Below, in pieces: positions 1 through 10,117 of a stretch of 48,809 bases of DNA (position 1 is its first letter; every line of letters begins with the position of its first letter). Origin of the DNA: Dehalococcoidia bacterium. Its GTDB lineage: Bacteria > Chloroflexota > Dehalococcoidia > Bin125. The stretch covers positions 1 through 48,809 of the forward strand of contig JAJEBU010000123.1 in the NCBI GenBank assembly GCA_022822375.1, written 5' to 3'. The position numbers and the translations under genes were made by a program. Under the pieces are notes generated by a model, which made no database searches, was not told the DNA's origin, and was given only the letters and a program-made list of their open reading frames with translations.

Positions 1-857
<857 letters not shown>

Positions 858-902
858 CGTGCTCTCCTGCCTGTCTCTCGGTTCAGCGGTCGGTCTGCGC
901 GC

Positions 903-2957
903 CTAGCGCGCGGCGGCCAGAACGCTCTGGGGGACTTCTTCGTAGTGGTCAAACTCGATTGAGGCCGTTGCGCGGCCCTGGGTCATCGAGCGCAAGGATG
1001 TGGTGTAGCCGAACAGATTGGCCAGGGGCATCTGGGCTTGGATGATCTGTGCGGCGCCGCGCTCTTCAGAGCCGAGCACCGAACCGCGACGGCTGGACAG
1101 GTCGCCGGCCACTTCGCCGAAGTACTCCATCGGCGTGGAGATTTCGACCTTCATGATCGGCTCCAGCTGGACCGGCGCGGCCTTGCGCAGCGCCTCGCGG
1201 AAGCCCATCGAGCCGGCGGTCTGGAAGGCCATTTCGCTCGAGTCGACCTGGTGGTACGAGCCGTCAATCAGCGCGACCTTGACATCGACGACGGGGAAGC
1301 CGCCGACCACGCCTGAGCGCATGGCGCTCTCGATGCCCTTGCGGACCGAGCTGACGTACTGCTGCGGGACGACGCCGCCGACGGTTTCGTCTTCAAACTC
1401 GAAGCCGGTGCCGGGCACTTGCGGTTCGATCCGCAGGACGACGTGGCCGAACTGTCCGCGACCGCCGGTCTGGCGGACAAAGCGGCCTTCGGCTTCGGCG
1501 GAGCGGCGGATGGTCTCGCGGTAGGAGACTTGCGGTCGGCCGATGTTGCACATGACGTTGAACTCTCGCCGCAATCGGTCGGCGATCACGTCGAGGTGCA
1601 GCTCACCCATGCCGGAGATAACGGTTTGGGCGGTTTCGTCGTTGTATTCGACCTTGAAGGTTGGGTCTTCTTCGGCCAGCTTGCGCAGCGAAGCGCCGAG
1701 CTTGTCCTGGTCGTCGGCGCTCTTGGCCTCGATGGCGATCGAGACGACCGGTTCGGGGAAGCTGATTTGGTCCAGCAGAACGGGCGCTTCGCGGGCGCAG
1801 AGGGTGTCGCCGGTGAAGGTCTGCTTGGGTCCGACGAAGGCGGCGATGTCGCCGGCGGTGACGTATTCGATGTCTTCGCGGGTGTCGGCATGCACGCGGA
1901 GCAGGCGTCCGACGCGCTCAGGTTCGTCGCGGGAGGAGTTGTAGACGCTGGCACCGGCTTTGAGCGTGCCAGCGTAGATGCGCACGTAGGCGATCCGGCC
2001 GACGTAGGGGTCGGTGACGATCTTGAATGCGAGCGCGGTGAGCGGTTCGCTGGGGTCGGCGTTGCGGGTCTCTGGACCATCGTGGCCGAGGCCGCTGACC
2101 GGCGGCACCTCGTCGGGCGCTGGCAGGTAATCCACGATGGCGTCGAGCAGCCGCTGGACGCCGACGTTCTTCAGCGCCGAGCCGCAGAGGACGGGCGTGA
2201 AGGCGTTGGAGATGGTGCCGCGCCGCACGGCTTTGAGGATTTCATCGACGGACAGTTCGTGGCCTTCGATGTACGAGATCATGACCTGTTCATCGAAGTC
2301 GGCGATGCGTTCGATCATCGTCTCGCGCCAGCGGCCGGCGTCGGCGACGTAGTCGGCGGGGATGTCGCCCTCGACGGGCGCGGCGTCGCGGTCGGAGCTG
2401 AAGAACCAGGCGCGCTCGCGGATCAGGTCGATCACGCCCTGGAAGTTGTCTTCAGAGCCGATCGGAATCTGGAGCGGGACCGGGGTCATGCCCAATCGCT
2501 CGCGGATCATTTCCATCGTCCGCCAGTAGTCGGCGCCGATGCGGTCCATTTTGTTGACGAAGCAGATGCGAGGCACGGCGTACTTGTCGGCCTGCCGCCA
2601 GACGGTCTCGGACTGCGGCTCGACGCCGGCGACGGCGTCGAAGACGACCACGCCGCCGTCCAGCACGCGCAGCGAGCGTTCGACCTCGACGGTGAAGTCG
2701 ACGTGTCCTGGGGTGTCAATGATGTTGATGCGGTGGTCGCTCCACTCACAGGAGGTGGCGGCGGCCATGATCGTGATACCGCGTTCGCGTTCCTGCTCCA
2801 TGAAGTCCATCACGGCGGTGCCGTCGTGGACCTCACCGATCTTGTAGGTCCGGCCGGTGAAGTAGAGGATGCGCTCGGTCACGGTGGTCTTGCCGGCATC
2901 GATATGGGCAATGACTCCGATGTTGCGGAGCGACGAGATCGGCGGGTCAGCGGGCAT
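903..2957 (-). CDS. fusA: Elongation factor G
   Basis: EF-G is the translocase GTPase that moves tRNA and mRNA through the ribosome after peptide bond formation and helps recycle ribosomes. The 684 residues match the usual length of about 690. The P-loop AHIDAGKT is at residues 17-24, followed by [13 protein letters not shown] and NKMD, then domains II-V. The ATG at 2957 is preceded by GAGG about 10 bases upstream. It lies between rpsG (139 bp upstream) and tuf (45 bp downstream), the classic streptomycin operon order. I see no inactivating change. Confidence 0.97.
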   Translation of the reverse strand: MPADPPISSLRNIGVIAHIDAGKTTVTERILYFTGRTYKIGEVHDGTAVMDFMEQERERGITIMAAATSCEWSDHRINIIDTPGHVDFTVEVERSLRVLDGGVVVFDAVAGVEPQSETVWRQADKYAVPRICFVNKMDRIGADYWRTMEMIRERLGMTPVPLQIPIGSEDNFQGVIDLIRERAWFFSSDRDAAPVEGDIPADYVADAGRWRETMIERIADFDEQVMISYIEGHELSVDEILKAVRRGTISNAFTPVLCGSALKNVGVQRLLDAIVDYLPAPDEVPPVSGLGHDGPETRNADPSEPLTALAFKIVTDPYVGRIAYVRIYAGTLKAGASVYNSSRDEPERVGRLLRVHADTREDIEYVTAGDIAAFVGPKQTFTGDTLCAREAPVLLDQISFPEPVVSIAIEAKSADDQDKLGASLRKLAEEDPTFKVEYNDETAQTVISGMGELHLDVIADRLRREFNVMCNIGRPQVSYRETIRRSAEAEGRFVRQTGGRGQFGHVVLRIEPQVPGTGFEFEDETVGGVVPQQYVSSVRKGIESAMRSGVVGGFPVVDVKVALIDGSYHQVDSSEMAFQTAGSMGFREALRKAAPVQLEPIMKVEISTPMEYFGEVAGDLSSRRGSVLGSEERGAAQIIQAQMPLANLFGYTTSLRSMTQGRATASIEFDHYEEVPQSVLAAAR

Positions 2958-3096
2958 GTGCGGTGTCCTCTGGCTTGCTCTCTGGTCCGGCGCTCAGGCC
3001 GCTCTCTCTGGATTGGTGATCCGCGCGCACGGAGGTCTCACGTGCAGCGGGATTGGGTGCGATGGTGTCGTGTTGATTCGTGTCTGGCTCTGGGCG

Positions 3097-3567
3097 CTAC
3101 CAGCGGTAGTGAGCGAAGGCGCGATTGGCCTCGGCCATGCGGTGGGTTTCGTCCTTACGGCGCACAGCGGCGCCGGTGGCGTTGTAGGCGTCGAGCAGCT
3201 CGTCGGCAAGCGAGAGATAGGCCGGTCGGCCCTTCTTGGACTGCGAGGCGTTGACGAGCCAGCGGATGCCGAGCGACGTGCGACGGTCGTGGCGGATCTC
3301 AACGGGGACCTGGTAAGTCGCACCGCCGACCCGACGAGGGCGCACCTCGACCTCAGGGGTGATGTTGTTGAGGGCCATGTCGAACACCTCGAGCGGGTCC
3401 TGGCGGACGCGCTCTTCGAGGATGTCGAGGGCGCGGTAGACGATCTTCTCCGCCTTGCCCTTCTTGCCGCTGCGCATGAGTCGGTTGATGACCATCTGAA
3501 TGCGCACCGACCCGTAGACGGCGTCGGGCTGGATGTCGTGTCGGTCGGGCCGTCGTCGTCTCGGCAC
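3097..3567 (-). CDS. rpsG: 30S ribosomal protein S7
   Basis: S7 is a primary 16S rRNA binder that nucleates the 30S head and lines the E site. The 156 residues equal the standard bacterial length and begin MPRRRRP. The sequence is collinear with the family to the C-terminus, including the basic region SQSKKGRPAYLSLADELL and the ending AFAHYRW. It lies 61 bp downstream of rpsL and 139 bp upstream of fusA, so co-transcription is likely. In other bacteria S7 represses this operon; I did not identify a clear S7 target in the flanking spacers. Confidence 0.97.
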   Translation of the reverse strand: MPRRRRPDRHDIQPDAVYGSVRIQMVINRLMRSGKKGKAEKIVYRALDILEERVRQDPLEVFDMALNNITPEVEVRPRRVGGATYQVPVEIRHDRRTSLGIRWLVNASQSKKGRPAYLSLADELLDAYNATGAAVRRKDETHRMAEANRAFAHYRW

Positions 3568-3628
3568 GTTGCTCAGTCTCTCTCTGATGCCCGGCGTCCG
3601 GCGCCGAGATCACGAAAGCGACCACCCG

Positions 3629-4066
3629 TTAGTGGGTGGCCGCGGTTGCCAGTCCTGCCGACTTGCGGGTTCCATACTTGGAGCGTCCGCGCTTGCGGTC
3701 GGCGACGCCGATGGCGTCGAGCGCGCCGCGGACGACCTGGTAACGGACACCAGGCAGGTCGCGGACGCGTCCGCCGCGTACCAGCACAATCGAGTGTTCT
3801 TGCAGGGTGTGGCCCTCGCCGGGGATGTAGGCGGTGACTTCGATCCCGTTGGTGAGCCGGACGCGGCAGACCTTGCGGAGGGCGGAGTTGGGTTTCTTTG
3901 GCGTCACGGTGCGCACCGCGGTGCAGACGCCACGCTTCTGGGGCGAGCCGTTGTCCTGCGTCGTTCGCGAGGTCAAGGCGTTGTAGCGGAACCGCAAGGC
4001 TGGGGCTTTCGCCTTCTTGCGCGACTTCTTGCGGCCCTTGCGGGCGAGCTGATTGATGGTCGGCAT
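3629..4066 (-). CDS. rpsL: 30S ribosomal protein S12, insert-bearing form
   Basis: S12 sits at the decoding centre and controls accuracy. The start is the ATG at 4066 ([11 protein letters not shown]), which matches the family; a longer upstream reading frame lacks homology. At 145 residues it exceeds the 124 of E. coli because of a basic loop before SPQKRGVC, an insertion also typical of Firmicutes, and a short tail. The decoding loop [11 protein letters not shown] is intact. The second loop reads [11 protein letters not shown], so residue 102 is Arg where most bacteria have the Lys called K88. It is first in the str operon. Confidence 0.96.
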   Translation of the reverse strand: MPTINQLARKGRKKSRKKAKAPALRFRYNALTSRTTQDNGSPQKRGVCTAVRTVTPKKPNSALRKVCRVRLTNGIEVTAYIPGEGHTLQEHSIVLVRGGRVRDLPGVRYQVVRGALDAIGVADRKRGRSKYGTRKSAGLATAATH

Positions 4067-4234
4067 GGCTCTCGGTTCCTCAGCCGGACTCGGTCGTGCC
4101 GATGTCTCATGGCACGAATACAGGGTCAAAGCCGCTGGTTGATCGGACCGGCGTGTGACCGGTGGTCATCAACCTCAGGTCGGCCTCGACCCTTTGCACG
4201 CGTTCACCGCTAAGCAGCGGGCGCGTGAGTACCT

Positions 4235-4264
4235 AGCCTAGCCCAGATTGGGGCGGCGCCGCAA
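4235..4264 (-). promoter_or_regulatory. Candidate promoter of the str operon
   Basis: Reading the minus strand, TTGCGG (4264-4259) is followed after 18 bases by TAGGCT (4240-4235), in the 252-bp spacer between ccsB and rpsL. This would give a leader of about 160 nt before rpsL. The TAGGCT hexamer also occurs upstream of two other transcription units in this window. No start-site data are available, so this is a pattern match only. Confidence 0.4.
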
Positions 4265-4318
4265 GAGAGCGACGGTTTCTGTTGTCCAACTGTCAGAGCA
4301 GCGCCGCGAGCGTCGATG

Positions 4319-5236
4319 TCAGACGCCGGCGTAGGAGTGGAGCCCGGAGATCCAGAGGTTGACGCCGAGATAGGTGAACATGACGGCGAAGAAGCCGAGC
4401 ACGACGATCCAGGCCTTGCGGGCGCCGCGCAGCTGGCGCAGGCCGCGTCCGTGGATGTAGACGGCGAAGATCAGCCAGGTCACGAGCGCGGCGGTTTCTT
4501 TGGGATCCCAGCCCCAGTAGCGACCCCAGGCGTCGTTGGCCCAGAACGCGCCGAGCGCGATGCCGGCGGCGAGCAGCGGAAAGCCGACCAGCACCGCGCG
4601 GTACGTGAGCTCGTCGCAGCGTTCGGCCGAGGGCAGCCAGTCGACGCGTCCGCCGGTCGCGAGCACGCGGCTCGGGAAGCCTTGCACGAGGTGCATGAGT
4701 GCCCCTCCGAAGGCGACAGCGAGGACGGCGTAGGAGAGGATCATCAGCGCGACGTGGATCGTCAGCAGGGTGGGACTCTGCAGGGCAGGGACGAGGATTT
4801 CCTGTCCCTCGCTGGGAAAGGCGAGTGCGGACGCGTAGAGTCCGCAGGCCACCGGCAGCACGAACGAACCAGCCAGGCGGGTGCCCGCGCGCAACTCGAA
4901 GATGGCGTAGAGCAGCACGATGGCGATGCCGAACGACATCGAGAACTCGAACAGATTGCTGTAGGGGGCGTGATTGAGGGCGATTGATCGCATGGTCAGG
5001 CCGACCACACCGAGGATCGCCGCGGTCCAGACGCTGAGCGTGGCGACTCCGCCGAGGGTGGGCGAGCGCAGCGGCGACGGATCGGGCGGGGGCAACGCAG
5101 GTTCGGTCGCGGGCACGCGGTTGGCCGCCCAGACCAGCCGCAGGCGGGGTTGGGCGGCATAGATGATCGAGACCAGCGCCGCGCAACCGGCGGCGACGAA
5201 GCTGGCCCAGAGCAGATAGAGCGCGCCGTCAGCCAT
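4319..5236 (-). CDS. ccsB: System II cytochrome c biogenesis protein (CcsA/CcsB/ResC family)
   Basis: This polytopic membrane protein handles haem for attachment to apocytochrome c on the outer side of the membrane. It has 305 residues and about eight hydrophobic segments. The haem-handling tryptophan-rich motif WGRYWGWDPKE is at residues 237-247. Candidate ligand histidines are H89, H161, H262 and H300, and PYSNLFE at 91-97 is also typical. Nomenclature varies: the same family is called CcsA in plastids, ResC in Bacillus and CcsB in some databases. The start overlaps the PIG-L deacetylase stop by 8 bp. The partner ResB-type protein is not in this window. Confidence 0.92.
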   Translation of the reverse strand: MADGALYLLWASFVAAGCAALVSIIYAAQPRLRLVWAANRVPATEPALPPPDPSPLRSPTLGGVATLSVWTAAILGVVGLTMRSIALNHAPYSNLFEFSMSFGIAIVLLYAIFELRAGTRLAGSFVLPVACGLYASALAFPSEGQEILVPALQSPTLLTIHVALMILSYAVLAVAFGGALMHLVQGFPSRVLATGGRVDWLPSAERCDELTYRAVLVGFPLLAAGIALGAFWANDAWGRYWGWDPKETAALVTWLIFAVYIHGRGLRQLRGARKAWIVVLGFFAVMFTYLGVNLWISGLHSYAGV

Positions 5237-6077
5237 TGGACTGCGCCTGTTCTCGTGCTGCGTTTCCTGTGTCCGCTGCGCTCTCTGTGTCCCCTGCGTC
5301 TTCTGCGTCCTCTAACTTGCGGCGCGCCTTCGCTTCGGCCTTGAGCGCTTCGGCGCGGCGCGGCTGGCTGACGTTTCCGAAGGTGAGACGTCGGAAGCCT
5401 TCGGTCCAGGGCAGCCGTCCGGCCCTGGCGGCCTGGGCGGCTCGGTTGCGCATCCGCTCGACCAGGTCGTCGCGGTTGGCGGCCTGCACCTGTGAGGCGT
5501 GGCGGAGCAGCGCGTCGATCCGCCGGTCGAGCTGCGCCGACACATCGACGAAGTAGTTGGGGTCGTTGCTGCCGGCGAGCAGGACCGTGTTGACCGAGAC
5601 GGGCTCGGATCCTGCGGCGACCTGGTGGGCGTAGGAGTTGGCGTTGCGCGAGAGCGGGAAGACGGCATCGAGCGCGGCAATGCCGACCGTGCGGTGATCG
5701 CGGTGGTTGAAGCCGCGGTAGCCGTCCCAGGTGATCATCAACTCCGGCCGCACGTCGCGCAGGACCTGGACGATCTGGCCGCGGAACTCGGAGCCGTCCT
5801 CGACATGTCCATCGGGGACGCGCAGGAAGATGCAGCGGTGAATGCCGAGTTCGCCGGCGGCGGCTTCTTGCTCGGCCTCGCGCAGCGCGCCGAGGTCGGC
5901 TGGTCCCAGCGCGGGGTCTTTGGTGCCCTTGTCGCCGCTGGTGACGAGGCAGAAGCTGACCTGCCAGCCGTCGTCGGAGAGTTGGGCGACCGTTCCACCG
6001 CAGGTGAATTCGATGTCGTCAGGGTGCGCCATGATCACGAGGGCGCGACGGGGTTCGGCGGCCTCAGCGTCGGACAT
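5229..6077 (-). CDS. PIG-L family zinc deacetylase (MshB/BshB-like)
   Basis: The family removes acetyl groups from N-acetylglucosaminyl compounds such as GlcNAc-inositol, GlcNAc-malate or lipid-linked sugars. The metal-binding AHPDD is at residues 17-21, and a second ligand cluster reads NHRDHR in the middle of the protein. The 282 residues end in a low-complexity acidic tail of about 35 residues whose DNA contains imperfect tgtcc/tgcg repeats. It lies 44 bp downstream of a GT4 glycosyltransferase gene, the pairing seen in mycothiol (MshA/MshB) and bacillithiol (BshA/BshB) synthesis. The actual substrate is unknown. It overlaps ccsB by 8 bp. Confidence 0.88.
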   Translation of the reverse strand: MSDAEAAEPRRALVIMAHPDDIEFTCGGTVAQLSDDGWQVSFCLVTSGDKGTKDPALGPADLGALREAEQEAAAGELGIHRCIFLRVPDGHVEDGSEFRGQIVQVLRDVRPELMITWDGYRGFNHRDHRTVGIAALDAVFPLSRNANSYAHQVAAGSEPVSVNTVLLAGSNDPNYFVDVSAQLDRRIDALLRHASQVQAANRDDLVERMRNRAAQAARAGRLPWTEGFRRLTFGNVSQPRRAEALKAEAKARRKLEDAEDAGDTESAADTGNAAREQAQSNG

Positions 6078-6121
6078 TGCCGTTCCCGTTCGATCAGCGC
6101 CGTGACGATCGCGGCGGCGGC

Positions 6122-7432
6122 TCAGCTAGCGGCGACCAGCAGCGACTCGATGGCGTCAGGGCAGCACGGCTCGCGGCTGGGGCTGCCCTCACGCCCGCTG
6201 AGCAGTCGCTCGTACACGTCGAGAATACTGTGCGCGACATTGTTCCAGGCGTAGACGGCGACATCGGCGGCAGCCGCCTCGCCCATGCGGGTGCGCAGCG
6301 CGGCGTCGCCCAGCAGTTGGTTGATGGCGTGGGCGAACGCGTCGGGCGAGCGGTCGCCGACCAGCAGTCCAGTCTTGCCATGCGCGATGGTGCTGGCCAG
6401 TCCGCCGACGCGCGTCGCGACGGAAGGTGTGGCGGAGGCCATCGCCTCGACGGCGACGAGTCCAAAGGACTCATAGGCGGACGGCACCGCGCAGACATCA
6501 GCGGCGCGGTAGAGGTCGGGCAGCAACGCTCGCGAGGCGGCGCTGGCGAACCGGACGCGCGGCTCGACGCCGGTCTCGCGGGCCAGCTCGCGGAGTCGCT
6601 GACGCTCCGGCTCGTCGCGCTCGTCGCCGCCCACGATCCAGAGCTGGGCCTCGGGCCGCGATGCAATCATCGGCAGCGCGGCGACGAGCAGCTCTGCGCC
6701 CTTGGCCTGTTCCAGACGTCCCACGAAGAGGATGCCGGGACCATCCATGACACCGAGCTCGGGCAGGGCGGCGTTGATGCGGCGACGCGAGGCGTCGGCG
6801 TCGGCTGGATGGAAGCTGTCGAGGTCGATGCCGCAGGGCACGACATGCACGCGTGAGGCGTCTGCGCCGTACTGGCCGATCAGGAACGCCCGCTCGTGCG
6901 GAGTGGCCGCGATGAGCGCGTCGGCGCAGGCGACGACGCGCCGCTCGCCGGCGATGCGGAAGGACGGCTCGGGCTGTTGGAAGACTTCCTTGACCGCGCC
7001 CAGCGTGTGGAACATCACGGTGTGCGGCGTCTGCCAGCGGCGCGCCAGCTCGATGCCCGACAGTCCGGATACCCAGTAATGAGAGTGGACGAGGTCGTAG
7101 GCGGGCTCGTCCTGTGCGATCTGGTCGACCTGCTCGGTGAACTGGGCGACGTGCGCGGCGATCTCGATCGGCGGCAGGCTGACCCGCGGTCCGGCGTCGA
7201 TGTGGAAGAGTCTCGCGCCGTGCGCGAGCTGCTCGATGTCGGGCGCGTCGGCGCGGTCGCGGCGGGTGAAGATGTCGACTTCCCAGCCGATGTGGGCGAG
7301 CTGACGGGAGAGGTCGGCGACGTAGACGTTCATCCCGCCGGCCTTGGTGGTGCCGGCGCGGGCGAGCGGCGAGGTGTGGGTTGACAGGACGGCCAGACGC
7401 CGTGTGTTGTGGGGTGTGCTGCGGCGGCTCAT
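6122..7432 (-). CDS. GT4-family glycosyltransferase (MshA-like)
   Basis: This is a retaining GT-B glycosyltransferase using a nucleotide sugar. The N-terminal domain has the acceptor-site glycine motif GGMNVYV near residue 32, as in MshA and sucrose-phosphate-synthase-like enzymes. The C-terminal domain has the EX7E motif in ESFGLVAVEAMA. The 436 residues are a normal length. The start ATG overlaps the upstream acyltransferase stop as ATGA. With the following PIG-L deacetylase it forms a transferase/deacetylase pair, so N-acetylglucosaminylation followed by deacetylation is plausible. No MshC- or BshC-like cysteine ligase is present in the window, so assignment to thiol synthesis is only a hypothesis. 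Confidence 0.88.
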   Translation of the reverse strand: MSRRSTPHNTRRLAVLSTHTSPLARAGTTKAGGMNVYVADLSRQLAHIGWEVDIFTRRDRADAPDIEQLAHGARLFHIDAGPRVSLPPIEIAAHVAQFTEQVDQIAQDEPAYDLVHSHYWVSGLSGIELARRWQTPHTVMFHTLGAVKEVFQQPEPSFRIAGERRVVACADALIAATPHERAFLIGQYGADASRVHVVPCGIDLDSFHPADADASRRRINAALPELGVMDGPGILFVGRLEQAKGAELLVAALPMIASRPEAQLWIVGGDERDEPERQRLRELARETGVEPRVRFASAASRALLPDLYRAADVCAVPSAYESFGLVAVEAMASATPSVATRVGGLASTIAHGKTGLLVGDRSPDAFAHAINQLLGDAALRTRMGEAAAADVAVYAWNNVAHSILDVYERLLSGREGSPSREPCCPDAIESLLVAAS

Positions 7433-8439
7433 CGGATGCCTCCGCTCTGACGGGTGAGACGCAGCTGGCGTACGACAGCGTTCTGTCCGCCCAGTTCGTA
7501 CTTGTACGGCTCGTCGCCGCGCAGGAAGTTCACGCTCGACATTTCCCGTTCTACGGCGTCACGGATGCAGAGCACCTTGGACGCCAGCCCGGCCGAGAGG
7601 TCGCGGTATCGGGGTGCATATCCACTGTTGTAGAGCAGGAGCTGGTTGTCCGCCACGAAGCACAACACCATCGCCGCTGCGTCGCTGGAGACTGACAAGA
7701 CGTAGAGCCGCAGCATGCCAGCGTCCGCCATCGACGCGCTGAGTCGTTCGAAGAAGCTGCGCATGTCATCGGTCAGGAAGACGGCCTTGTCACCGCGCGA
7801 CTCGGCCATCATGGTCAAGAACTCGGGCATTCGAGCGGCCACGTCATCGGGCTGCGAGACGGAATCGAAGGTGACGGCGCCGCCGAGTTGGCGCAGTGGA
7901 CGCAGCTTGCGTCGCACCTCACGCCGATCGCGCGATCGCAGACTGCCCAAGTAATCGTCCCAGCCGCCGGACAGCGTAATCGTGGGGCAAACCGCCTCGT
8001 CGGCCGCCTCGATCGTCCAACCGCGCGTGGCCGCGGCCTGAAAGGCGTTCTCCCATGCTGAACCCGGCTCGATCCCTCGGAAGTCGGCGGAGTCGGCGTC
8101 GGCCGCGTCCAAGCGGTCGAGCACGGCGGCGACCACGTCGGATTCGAGTCCAGGCAGGGCGACGGGGCCAAGATAGTCGGACACCTCATGATCGCCGGCG
8201 AAGGTCCAATGCGAACCGCAGCGCCGCAGCGGGGCGAGCGCGACGAGATCGCCTGAGCCATTCTGGAGGCCGACGAGGTGGAGCTCGGCATCTCCGTTGG
8301 CGCACTGTTGTCCGAAGACGGACCACCAGGCCTCTCCGAACTGGGGTGAGGAGAACGGCATGGCGCCCGCCGCGCGACAGAGCGCGTCCCAGCGATCGCC
8401 CAATTCGGCGTAGCCTCCGTGAACGACACTCAGGCTCAC
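7429..8439 (-). CDS. CelD/BcsL-like GNAT acyltransferase (Acetyltransf_6 type)
   Basis: The 336-residue product matches the FemAB-related acyltransferase group by its C-terminal motifs YNSGYAPRYRDLS and FLRGDEPYKYELG. Members transfer acyl or aminoacyl groups to sugars and envelope components, and the substrate here is unknown. I chose the GTG at 8439 because it overlaps the folE stop as GTGA; a longer frame reaching 8565 would run far into folE. The downstream junction with the glycosyltransferase is also a 4-bp overlap. This places the three enzymes, acyltransferase, glycosyltransferase and deacetylase, in one coupled unit. Confidence 0.85.
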   Translation of the reverse strand: MSLSVVHGGYAELGDRWDALCRAAGAMPFSSPQFGEAWWSVFGQQCANGDAELHLVGLQNGSGDLVALAPLRRCGSHWTFAGDHEVSDYLGPVALPGLESDVVAAVLDRLDAADADSADFRGIEPGSAWENAFQAAATRGWTIEAADEAVCPTITLSGGWDDYLGSLRSRDRREVRRKLRPLRQLGGAVTFDSVSQPDDVAARMPEFLTMMAESRGDKAVFLTDDMRSFFERLSASMADAGMLRLYVLSVSSDAAAMVLCFVADNQLLLYNSGYAPRYRDLSAGLASKVLCIRDAVEREMSSVNFLRGDEPYKYELGGQNAVVRQLRLTRQSGGIR

Positions 8440-9011
8440 AGGCGCTGCGTCCCGACCAGCGAGAGGAACTCCGCCCGCGTCTCTTGCTGCTCGCGGAAGC
8501 TGCCGCGCATTGCAGATGTGAGCATGCGCGAGCCCGGCTTCTTGATGCCGCGCATCTGCATGCACAGATGCTCGGCCTCGACGGCGACGCCCACGCCCTG
8601 CGGCAAGAGGTTCACCATCAACATGTCAGCGATCTGCGCGGTCAGGCGTTCTTGCAGTTGCGGCCGCCGCGCCACGGCGTCGACGAGCCGGGCCAGCTTG
8701 GAGAGGCCGACGACGCGGCCGTTGGGTACGTAGCCGATGTGTGCGACGCCGTGGAAGGGCAGCAGATGGTGCTCGCAGGTGGAGTAGAAGGGCACGTCGC
8801 GCAGGATCACCATTTCGTCGTGGCCCTCTTCGAATCCGACCGAGAGCAAGGCGGGAATGTCGACGCCGCGGCCGCCGAGCGTCTCGGCAAAGGCGGCGGC
8901 GACGCGTCGCGGGGTGTCCACGAGTCCCTCGCGTTGGGGGTCTTCACCCAGCGCGATCAACAACTCGCGGACTGCCGATTCTGCGCGAGGGAGGTCGACG
9001 AGGTCGGTCAT
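8436..9011 (-). CDS. folE: GTP cyclohydrolase I
   Basis: FolE converts GTP to 7,8-dihydroneopterin triphosphate, the first step of folate synthesis and related pterins. The 191 residues are standard. Zinc ligands are visible as C79 and H82 in [10 protein letters not shown] and C150 in [11 protein letters not shown]. The substrate-binding segment ending MRGIKKPGS is intact. The start ATG overlaps the thrC stop as ATGA, and the stop overlaps the next gene's GTG, so translation is probably coupled on both sides. No other folate gene is adjacent. Confidence 0.96.
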   Translation of the reverse strand: MTDLVDLPRAESAVRELLIALGEDPQREGLVDTPRRVAAAFAETLGGRGVDIPALLSVGFEEGHDEMVILRDVPFYSTCEHHLLPFHGVAHIGYVPNGRVVGLSKLARLVDAVARRPQLQERLTAQIADMLMVNLLPQGVGVAVEAEHLCMQMRGIKKPGSRMLTSAMRGSFREQQETRAEFLSLVGTQRL

Positions 9012-10117
9012 CGCAACCCCTCTTCGATGGCGGACGCGGCGGCCTCGATGCTGGCCTCGATCTCCACGACATCGGCTGGGATCGATTGCACGGCCCGTTC
9101 GGGGTCCTTCAGACCATGGCCCGTAATCGTGCAGACCACTCTCGCGCCGGACAACGATCCGTCGCCATGACGAGCGAGCAGTCCAGCGACGGAGGCCGCT
9201 GAGGCTGGTTCGCAGAAGACACCCTCACGGTCAGCGAGCCAACGGTAGGCGTCGAGAATCTGGTCGTCGGATGCGGCGATGATCGCGCCGTCCGACTCGT
9301 CGCGGGCGGCGATCGCGCCGTCCCACGACGCTGGGTCGCCGATCCGGATGGCGGTCGCGATGGTCTCGGGTTTGGCGACCGGGCGTCCGAGCACGAGGGG
9401 TGCGGCGCCCTCGGCCTGCGTGCCCAGCATTCGCGGCCGTTGCGATGCGTACTCGGCCTGGTAGTACTCGCTGTAGCCGCGCCAGTAGGCGGTGATGTTG
9501 CCAGCGTTGCCGACGGGGATGCAATGCATGTCGGGCGCGTCGCCGAGATCGTCGACGATCTCCATGGCGGCCGTCTTCTGGCCCTCGATGCGGTAGGGAT
9601 TGACGGAGTTGACGAGGGCCAGCGGCAGGCGTTCAGTCAGCTCCTGCGCGAGGCGCAGGGCGTCGTCGAAGTTGCCGTCGACGGCGATCACTCTCGCGCC
9701 GTGCGCGGCGGCCTGGGCGAGCTTGCCCTGCGCGATGCGGCCCTCTGGGACGAGCACGAAGGCTCGCAATCCGCAGCGGGCGGCGTACGCGGCGGCGGAC
9801 GCGCTGGTGTTGCCAGTCGATGCGCAGAGCACCGCCGATGCGCCGTCCTCGACCGCCTTGGCGACGGCGACGACCATGCCGCGATCCTTGAACGATCCGG
9901 TCGGGTTGCACATCTCCAGCTTGAGCCACACCTCGTCGGCGCCGGTCTGACGCTCCAGCGACTCGGCACGGACGAGCGGCGTCCCGCCCTCGCCGAGCGT
10001 GACGCAAGGGGTCGCGTCGCCGATCGGCAACCAGGCGGCGTAGCGTTGGAGGACGCCGCCGCTCGCGGCTGCAGCAGCAGTGGTCGACACGTTCGACCGT
10101 GCAGAAGCGCTAGTCAT
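9008..10117 (-). CDS. thrC: Threonine synthase
   Basis: ThrC is a PLP enzyme that converts O-phosphohomoserine to threonine. The cofactor lysine is K77 in [10 protein letters not shown], and the phosphate-binding glycine-rich loop is [12 protein letters not shown]. The 369 residues fit the shorter class of bacterial threonine synthases. The ATG at 10117 overlaps the upstream coiled-coil gene by 8 bp and the stop overlaps folE. hom lies two genes upstream, and thrB and ask are 18 kb away in another operon, so four of the five aspartate-to-threonine genes are in this window. asd is not here. Confidence 0.95.
   Translation of the reverse strand: MTSASARSNVSTTAAAAASGGVLQRYAAWLPIGDATPCVTLGEGGTPLVRAESLERQTGADEVWLKLEMCNPTGSFKDRGMVVAVAKAVEDGASAVLCASTGNTSASAAAYAARCGLRAFVLVPEGRIAQGKLAQAAAHGARVIAVDGNFDDALRLAQELTERLPLALVNSVNPYRIEGQKTAAMEIVDDLGDAPDMHCIPVGNAGNITAYWRGYSEYYQAEYASQRPRMLGTQAEGAAPLVLGRPVAKPETIATAIRIGDPASWDGAIAARDESDGAIIAASDDQILDAYRWLADREGVFCEPASAASVAGLLARHGDGSLSGARVVCTITGHGLKDPERAVQSIPADVVEIEASIEAAASAIEEGLR

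Noticed and set aside
1419-3254. Long plus-strand open frame of about 610 codons opposite fusA
   Set aside because: It is the antisense shadow of fusA in GC-rich DNA. It lacks recognisable domains, and the minus-strand EF-G is certain.
3568-3628. Intrinsic terminator between rpsL and rpsG
   Set aside because: No GC stem followed by a T-run is visible on the minus strand; the genes are more likely co-transcribed.
5240-5320. Short tandem repeat with recurring tgtcc and tgcg words
   Set aside because: It lies within the coding tail of the PIG-L deacetylase and copies are too imperfect to call a repeat array; it reflects a low-complexity Glu/Asp/Ala tail.
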